Source: Zelopaecilomyces penicillatus (lineage: Eukaryota; Ascomycota; Sordariomycetes; Hypocreales; Pseudodiploosporaceae). From it: DNA of 64,000 nucleotides. The notes beneath the pieces were generated by a model. That model worked only from the letters and a program-made list of their open reading frames with translations. It was not told the origin of the DNA and ran no database searches. Below, in pieces: positions 58,701 to 64,000 of the stretch. Made by a program: the position numbers and the translations under genes. The stretch lies in assembly GCA_005765155.1 (NCBI GenBank), contig VCCP01000001.1:2232001-2296000 (forward strand), written 5' to 3'. Position 1 is the stretch's first letter, and every line of letters starts with the position of its first letter.

Positions 58701-59460
58701 TCATTGAGTCGTTAGCCACTGGATATCCAGAGTACTGAAGACATTTGGCTTGGGTGTAGAGGAACAGCCTCTGTCGGGAAAGCTGGCTATGCCGTATGCT
58801 GTGGTTCCACGGGCATCCATCAGTGGCGAGCCAACATCGCCTTTGCAGATCGAGGCAGCCGGGAACTCAGGAGAAGCTGCCTGGACGCACATCATGTTCT
58901 CAGTAATCGTTGCTTCGCCTTCCCACGTTGCTACACAGTCATCGTGGGAAACCACCGTCTGGGGTGCTGTCTGGAGCTTGATAGGCAACGCAGCATAGTC
59001 CGACGATCTCTGGCCCCAGCCAAAGGTGCTCAGTGTAGTTCCTTCGAGTGATGACGGTGGATCACTTGACAGTTTGGCATAAAGTGCCCCGTCCGTGCCA
59101 GAAGCCACGAATGCCAATGTCAAAACACAGTAGTTATGGTCTTTGGAGGTAGGATTCCAGTTGGGGTGGAATACTATGTCTATCACTTCCGATCTGAACC
59201 GGAATCTGGTGCGGTCATTCCCACCCCATTGCACTTGGAGATCTTCTCCGCTTCGGCCGACGCAGCAAGCGGCAGCAGTTGCGACCTTGCGGTGATTGAA
59301 GAAAAACCCTCTACAAACTACAAATAAGGCTTTGCCCGGTAAAGCTTCCTTCAAAGATGGCAACGATGGGCGAAGGGGTGAAAGGGGCGTCCTGGCCGCC
59401 GACAATGGCCTGAGCAGTGCCGAACAGGCCAGCGGCGAGGATGGATTGCAAGAACAGCAT
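58701..59460 (-). pseudogene. Trypsin-fold (S1A) serine protease homologue, frameshifted and catalytically dead
   Basis: The start at 59460 opens a signal peptide (MLFLQSILAAGLFGTAQA) followed at once by IVGGQDA, the classic N-terminus of active trypsin-like enzymes. After about 45 codons a direct tandem copy of a 7-mer (CTACAAA twice, 59311-59324 on the plus strand) shifts the frame. The remaining 200 codons are open in the other frame, down to the stop at 58701. Landmarks there show loss of the triad: TAAAC where TAAHC (His57) is expected, NYCVLTL where DIALLKL (Asp102) is expected, and CKGDVGSPL where GDSGGP (Ser195) is expected. Disulfide cysteines and GWG are kept. Either a non-catalytic homologue later broken by the duplication, or plain decay. 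Confidence 0.8.
59311..59324. repeat. 7-bp tandem duplication in the protease-like gene
   Basis: CTACAAA is present twice, head to tail. The reading frame before and after the pair differs by one, as expected if one copy was added. Confidence 0.85.
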
Positions 59461-60599
59461 ATTGAGAGAGTGAATAAACAAATCACCCGTAAAAAAGCTC
59501 AACTAAGTGAAGGTGAAGGTGTAGATGTGCTTCTCTGGCAATTTTTTTTTTTCAATAGACTGCCCCTAGTTAATAAGTTGAACAACAAAAAGCAACCATA
59601 CCATACTTTGCTACAGACTAATAATTAACACGAAATATCCTCTCATGATTTTTGTAGGAAATTACTCTGAGCCGTGTGTCTCAGTTGTACTTGGATGCTA
59701 GACTATTTCGGGGTGTACCAGCTTTCATAGGAGAAAACGAAGTAACATAACATCAACACTATAGAGGAAGATAATTCGTAGGATATAGGACCAGTGACGG
59801 CGCTAGAGCAACCAAGGGAAGCCATCCGATTCATTAAAGACGCGTTGATAATCACAGATGACTTAGTGTGTACTATCCAGGAGTCCGACACTCCAATAAG
59901 CAGCAGATAGTCGGATGAACAAGAATCCCTATTGCTCATGTAAATAGTGTCGCAGCTTCTATTTAATTATATGTACTCATGTCCTAGCCAAGATGGGCAC
60001 TTCCATCGGGGTCATGATACATAGGCGTTGGACTACTAGACGTGATTTCTTCACCTGTCACTTGACAGGCTCATCGAATTCCAGCCGACTATGTGGAAGA
60101 ACCATTTTGTGTGACTTCAGTTTGCTGAGCAGCTCATCATTAGTCAATGGTTTGAAAAGAACAGATACAAACCTTGAAACTTCACACTCTCCCACGCTTC
60201 GTTTGTGAGCCCCTTTTTGCGACCAACTCTCTATTCTGACCTCGGCCTCACTGAGTGAGATGCTTCATCGGCTCGGTATTCGAATAGATGTTGGTGATCA
60301 CCCCCCCCCCCCCCCCCCCCCCCCCCCCATGGAGGAAAGCAGAAGAAAGAGCCAGTACTGGCTGGGCAAGTGGCCAGTTTTATAGTTGGTGTGAAGCAGA
60401 TTATGGCCCGCCTTGGATTCAAGATGGCGTTAAGCCACAACTTTATTTATACCATCAACTATCAAGAGACCCCATTCACTGAGTAGGTCAGTGGACACTC
60501 GCGACAAACTCAATTGTGTCTTGCCGCAAAAAGTCTATTCGAGGCGCTCGCAAAAAAACGTTTCAAGCAGTATATTTGAGTCATCGACTAAGCGATGAT
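59461..60599. other. Gene-poor spacer with a 28-base C run
   Basis: This 1.1-kb stretch is mostly AT-rich, apart from the C homopolymer at 60301-60328. No coding sequence is recognised. Confidence 0.6.
60301..60328. repeat. C homopolymer, 28 bases
   Basis: This is the longest homopolymer in the window: 28 uninterrupted C on the plus strand, then ATGG. Its exact length in the genome is uncertain because such runs are hard to sequence. Confidence 0.9.
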
Positions 60600-60960
60600 C
60601 TACATCGCTTTGTGATAAACCCTTGTAGCTTCACAGCTATCCACCACGTACTCGATTGTAACAACTCCAGCTTCAAAATGGCAATTGATGGTCACCTCTG
60701 GCCCGCCCTCCCCATACTCCTGTTGCTGTTCCCATGTTGCTTGACCCAGACTTATCACGGAGCTGGTTTTGATACCACCAATACGCACTTCGTCAAATTT
60801 ATCATCCATTCCAAATTTTAAATCTGTATTCCCTGCCGGAATCTTCTCCAAGAGATGCCATTTATCCTCTTCCTTTGTGATGGTAAATTCTGATTTCACA
60901 GAGTTCGCTAGCTTGATTTGCTCGGCATCGAGACCAATAAAGAGCACATAAAGAGGTGGG
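60600..60960 (-). CDS. Fatty-acid-binding-protein-like (iLBP) reading frame, 5' exon not found
   Basis: About 120 codons are open from a possible splice acceptor (CTCAG, exon from 60960) to the TAG at 60600. The pattern follows animal cytosolic lipid-binding proteins (FABP/CRABP), ten-stranded barrels that carry fatty acids or retinoids. It shows a helix-turn segment (FIGLDAEQIKLANSVK), strands SEFTI.. and NTDLKFGMDDKFDE (family: NT.I.FKLGEEFDE), a GG.K..SVISL strand, and the C-terminal end ATRVYHKA (family: ATR.Y.KA). The N-terminal 20-25 residues of the family (usually F.G.W.L..SENFDEY) are not visible upstream, so the gene is either split by an intron I could not place or truncated. A TATA-like box lies upstream. 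Such proteins are rare in fungi. The assignment is by eye. Confidence 0.6.
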
Positions 60961-61065
60961 CTGAGAGGGGGAAAAGAAGCACACTTTGAGATTTTTGCCC
61001 TGTGGATAACAACCTACCGAGTGTGTTTGGATGGACAACAAATAATTGGTAACCGGGCAAACCGG

Positions 61066-61077
61066 CCATTATATACC
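61066..61077 (-). promoter_or_regulatory. TATA-like element upstream of the FABP-like frame
   Basis: On the minus strand the sequence reads GGTATATAATGG, about 105 bases before the putative acceptor at 60961. The position fits a promoter for the FABP-like frame, but no start codon has been placed. Confidence 0.4.
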
Positions 61078-61710
61078 CGAACTTAAACTAGACTATTATT
61101 GTTTTTGTGCTAGCATCTCAGTTCCATGAGCGGAATGAAGCTCTATATTCCATAATACAGCAATACCCAGCAAACCTTGCTTGTGGGTTGCCGGGGGGAT
61201 CAGTAATCCCACCACCTGCATAGGAAATATTACCTATCAATACACGATAGGCCCATGGGAGTTTGTGTTTAAAAGAGGAAGAAGGAAAAGGAAAAGAAAA
61301 AGAGGGGCTGAGATTTTTGGTCACTCTGTATAACGTTGGTAGTTGTCAATGTAAAAGTTACAACAGAGGTGCCAGAGAAACATTCTAAACGAATGGAAAC
61401 AACTTTGTCCCAATATATCTATATATTGGATAATCTCTAGGGATTCGTTTAGCTCTTGTTTTAGACTCAAAGTGGCTGCCATGCGCTGTTCAGCGTCATC
61501 TGTCTAGTCAATCAATCAGTCTACTACGTCTAAACGCTAGAGGCGCAAATCCTCGAATATTAAAAGTTACATAGAGAGGGAAGTATAGTCAACACTGCCG
61601 CTGAAACTATATATCCTATCGTGTGCTGTGAGAGAAAGCAGCAGGGGGTGGGAGGAGGGTCGAGCCTCGTTCTTTGGATTTAAATGCCACCAGAACAGTG
61701 TTTCTTTCGG

Positions 61711-61718
61711 ATATAATA
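61711..61718 (+). promoter_or_regulatory. Upstream TATA-like element of the 5S rRNA gene
   Basis: ATATAATA lies 29 to 22 bases before the 5S start. A TATA-like element near -29 is known to be needed by Neurospora 5S genes. Confidence 0.6.
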
Positions 61719-61739
61719 TGATTTTGTTCCCAATCTTTC

Positions 61740-61858
61740 ACATACGACCATAGGTACTGGAGAATTCGGGATCCCGTCCGCTCTCCCATAGACAAACCAG
61801 TAACCGGCAGATTAGTAGTTGGGTCGGTGACGACCAGCGAACACCGGCTGTTGTATGT
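61740..61858 (+). rRNA. rrn5: 5S ribosomal RNA
   Basis: This 119-base sequence starts ACATACGACCAT and ends TGTTGTATGT. The two ends pair to form helix I. It contains the expected fungal 5S blocks: GGGATCCCGTCCGCTCTCCCAT, the internal control region TTAGTAGTTGGGT, and GGTGACGACCAGCGAA. A run of seven T (61858-61864) follows as the RNA polymerase III terminator. Dispersed single 5S genes are usual in Pezizomycotina. Against the common form, GGTGG..CCACC is changed to GGTCG..CGACC, a paired change that keeps the stem. Confidence 0.9.
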
Positions 61859-64000
61859 TTTTTTGATCTTTTTTCCCCTTTTTGGGCGGTGGGATGTTGG
61901 TTTACACACAGGTTGCTGTGATGCCCAGGCAGGCTTCATCTGAGTCCAAAGGTGGTACATCTAAATTGTCTCTCTTGCGTGGTTTGTTTTACCTGTCTAG
62001 CTTTTGCCTTTTTAACTTGCAAACATTTGTTACATGTCTGCGGGTGAATCAATTTTCCTGGGCCGAGATTGAATAACATGGGGGGTTACTCTTGGAAGAT
62101 TTTACCGACATTACTTTGCGCCAGTCGAGTGCTGGTAGTATTCTAGCAGTAGGCACATGGAGTTCCTTTTTAGCTCCCGCCTCGGCTAGAGTTTAAAGTG
62201 AGAATAAAAGTAAATGTGAAAAGTAAAGTAGTTTTGCACAATTCAGACCGACAAGGCATCAATACCATCAAGTTGGCGGCATAGGATGTAATGAATGAAT
62301 GACTGGGTAAGGGTATCTAGCCCCCTAAACCCTGATGTCTCAACCATGTTGACGGCTAAATTACTGAAGAAACAATGTTGATTTATTAGTCCCGCCCTTG
62401 AGCGCAGCACAAAGTGTTTGCATAACGAGTACGCCTTGGAGAGTCTTCAAACATGTTGGCTGGCTGATCAATGGCAACGAATAAATAATCATTGAGTAAA
62501 GACCAAAGTAGTCGGTCTTCAGACACAGCTTCTCTCTAATCGCTCTTGGGAGTCGACAATGGGTGTATCATCGTTTAACGGCATTCGTGTCTGTCTGATA
62601 TCCGCTCCTGTCCTGCCGGAGTAACTCAAAGATAGCTTATTCCAGGTAGAGCCAATAATACCCAATCCTACCTCATCCTATAATTACGGGTCGAGCCCTG
62701 TAGGCATACTCGTAGGCGTCCTGTCAGTCTAGAGCGTGTACCGATTTGACGCTCCCATTGGGCCGCTTTTTGGGGGGTGAGGGTCGACGTAGCCGACAGG
62801 GCCAAATAGGAAGGGGGGGATGCCTAAAAGTGGCATTGGTGTCTTTTCCCAGATTGGGATGGAGAAACTTTTTTTTTGTTTTGTGGTTGGTGCGCGTTTG
62901 CGTTGTTTTGACAAGTTTCAGATGGCTGTTGGCTGGAAGGATTGGATGGGAGTTTTTTCCCAAGATAGATAATGCGATTATGTAATGCTACAGGGGGGTC
63001 TTATTGAGAGTCATTACAATCTGTCACGTTTAATTGGTCCTGGCGAGGTACCTAACTACCTACCTCTGACAGCTTGCTCCTTTTCCCTCCTTTTCTCCCC
63101 TCCTTTTCCCCACGCAGGCTGTTTATTGGCAATCCAATCCGTCAACCCATAACCCATCGCTTCCTTCTGGCCTTCCTCCGAGACCTTTGTAGAGATGTCA
63201 GAATGATAGAAGTGATAAAATAAGGTGAACTTGGTCGTGTCTGTTACGACGACTTGTACAACTATTCCCAAAATGTACATTCTTGACTAAATAGCGCCTT
63301 GGTCTAGACCAAGAGACGCGCGTTGTTCATTGGCACTGACACCACAAACCGTATGTAACACGACGGCTGCTTGTTACCATCATACAGTAATTACTTGCCT
63401 GCTATCTTTGTGGGGGGTCTGCGCCTCGGATGATGGCGAATACTGACATGTTTGCAGGAATGATGTGCATCATCGTCGCATATCGTATAGCATATAGCAA
63501 CTACTTGACTCGCACGAGCAGTCCTAGAACAGCAGGTGGTTTGTGCCCTCAAGTCGAAACACCTGTCAAACTGGTTAACCTGGGTGAGCTTCATCATCGG
63601 CATTTGCCTGTTTGGTATTCCGTACATCTCATGACATATTCCTCGCCGCATGATAACCCGATACACAGCCGCAACACATGACTTTGTTGGAACATCATCC
63701 TTTGGGGGAGAAACGGGTCAAAACATGCCCCAAGGTGGTCTGTGTGTTTGATAATGATGAGTGAGTCCCAGGTACCGGTACTAAGGAGTAATTAATTACA
63801 CGCGAGTAATCCTTGCCCCTTTGCATCCCTATCTATCCCCCCCGCTTTCTTGCTGCTGCTTGTTATATTAGTCCGCCATTCAATGTGGGCTTTGGCGGGC
63901 CGTTGTGGCGCACTGAGACGAGACTAGAACGCCCAATTCCACTTGAGGCATCACCCACCGGGCCTATTCTGTTATGTGGCCAAATTGTGTCTGTACCTGT
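61859..64000. other. Gene-poor right end
   Basis: Apart from the T-run terminator of the 5S gene, these 2.1 kb show only short open frames without family resemblance. Confidence 0.6.

Larger units (their letters stand above)
60948..61739. other. Region between the FABP-like frame and the 5S rRNA gene
   Basis: No gene is seen here beyond a possible missing first exon of the FABP-like frame, the TATA-like element at 61066-61077, and the promoter element of the 5S gene. Confidence 0.5.

Noticed and set aside
1..64000. Bacterial-type features: operons, CRISPR arrays, Shine-Dalgarno sites
   Set aside because: The spliceosomal introns and eukaryotic genes make these irrelevant, and no spaced direct repeats of CRISPR type were seen.

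Overview
The window is nuclear DNA of a filamentous ascomycete, most likely a Sordariomycete of the Hypocreales type. The evidence is short GT..AG introns of about 58-111 bases with CTAAC/CTAAT-like branch sites, compact housekeeping genes next to long gene-poor spacers, a group X-type hybrid histidine kinase, a fungal UDP-galactopyranose mutase, a Chs7-family protein and a dispersed 5S rRNA gene. Many genes are split, and the exon borders given here were worked out by hand from splice signals and reading frame. For every complete multi-exon model the summed exon length is a multiple of three.

Layout. Positions 1-12,204 are a gene desert with microsatellites and long C runs, and I can support no gene there. 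Positions 12,205-20,120 (-) hold a 2,567-residue hybrid histidine kinase. Positions 21,941-29,018 hold UDP-galactopyranose mutase (-) and a divergent nucleotide-sugar-type transporter (+), a possible galactofuranose module. Positions 29,738-38,957 are a housekeeping block: ribosomal protein eL27 (-), Nce101 (+), a TTC36-like TPR protein (-), 4-hydroxyphenylpyruvate dioxygenase (+), TFIIH subunit Ssl1 (-) and a Chs7-family membrane protein (-). Positions 38,958-44,100 are gene-poor. Positions 44,100-54,604 hold an MFS sugar transporter (+), a LYR-motif protein (+), frataxin (-), the AP-3 sigma subunit (+), a small mitochondrial-type membrane protein (-) and cytosolic leucyl-tRNA synthetase (+).

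From 54,605 to 62,000 the content turns accessory. Two tandem, diverged genes encode secreted cysteine-rich proteins with a knottin-like C-terminus; the first copy has a frameshift in its signal peptide. A trypsin-fold pseudogene follows, with all three catalytic residues replaced and a 7-bp duplication frameshift. Next come an animal-type fatty-acid-binding-protein-like reading frame and a 5S rRNA gene. The last 2 kb show nothing.

How genes may work together. The TTC36-like gene lies head to head with 4-hydroxyphenylpyruvate dioxygenase, the enzyme that mouse TTC36 is reported to protect from degradation. UDP-galactopyranose mutase makes UDP-galactofuranose in the cytosol, and the divergent transporter could move it into the Golgi. 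Frataxin, the LYR-motif protein and the small membrane protein are probably mitochondrial and lie within 3.5 kb, but co-regulation is not shown.
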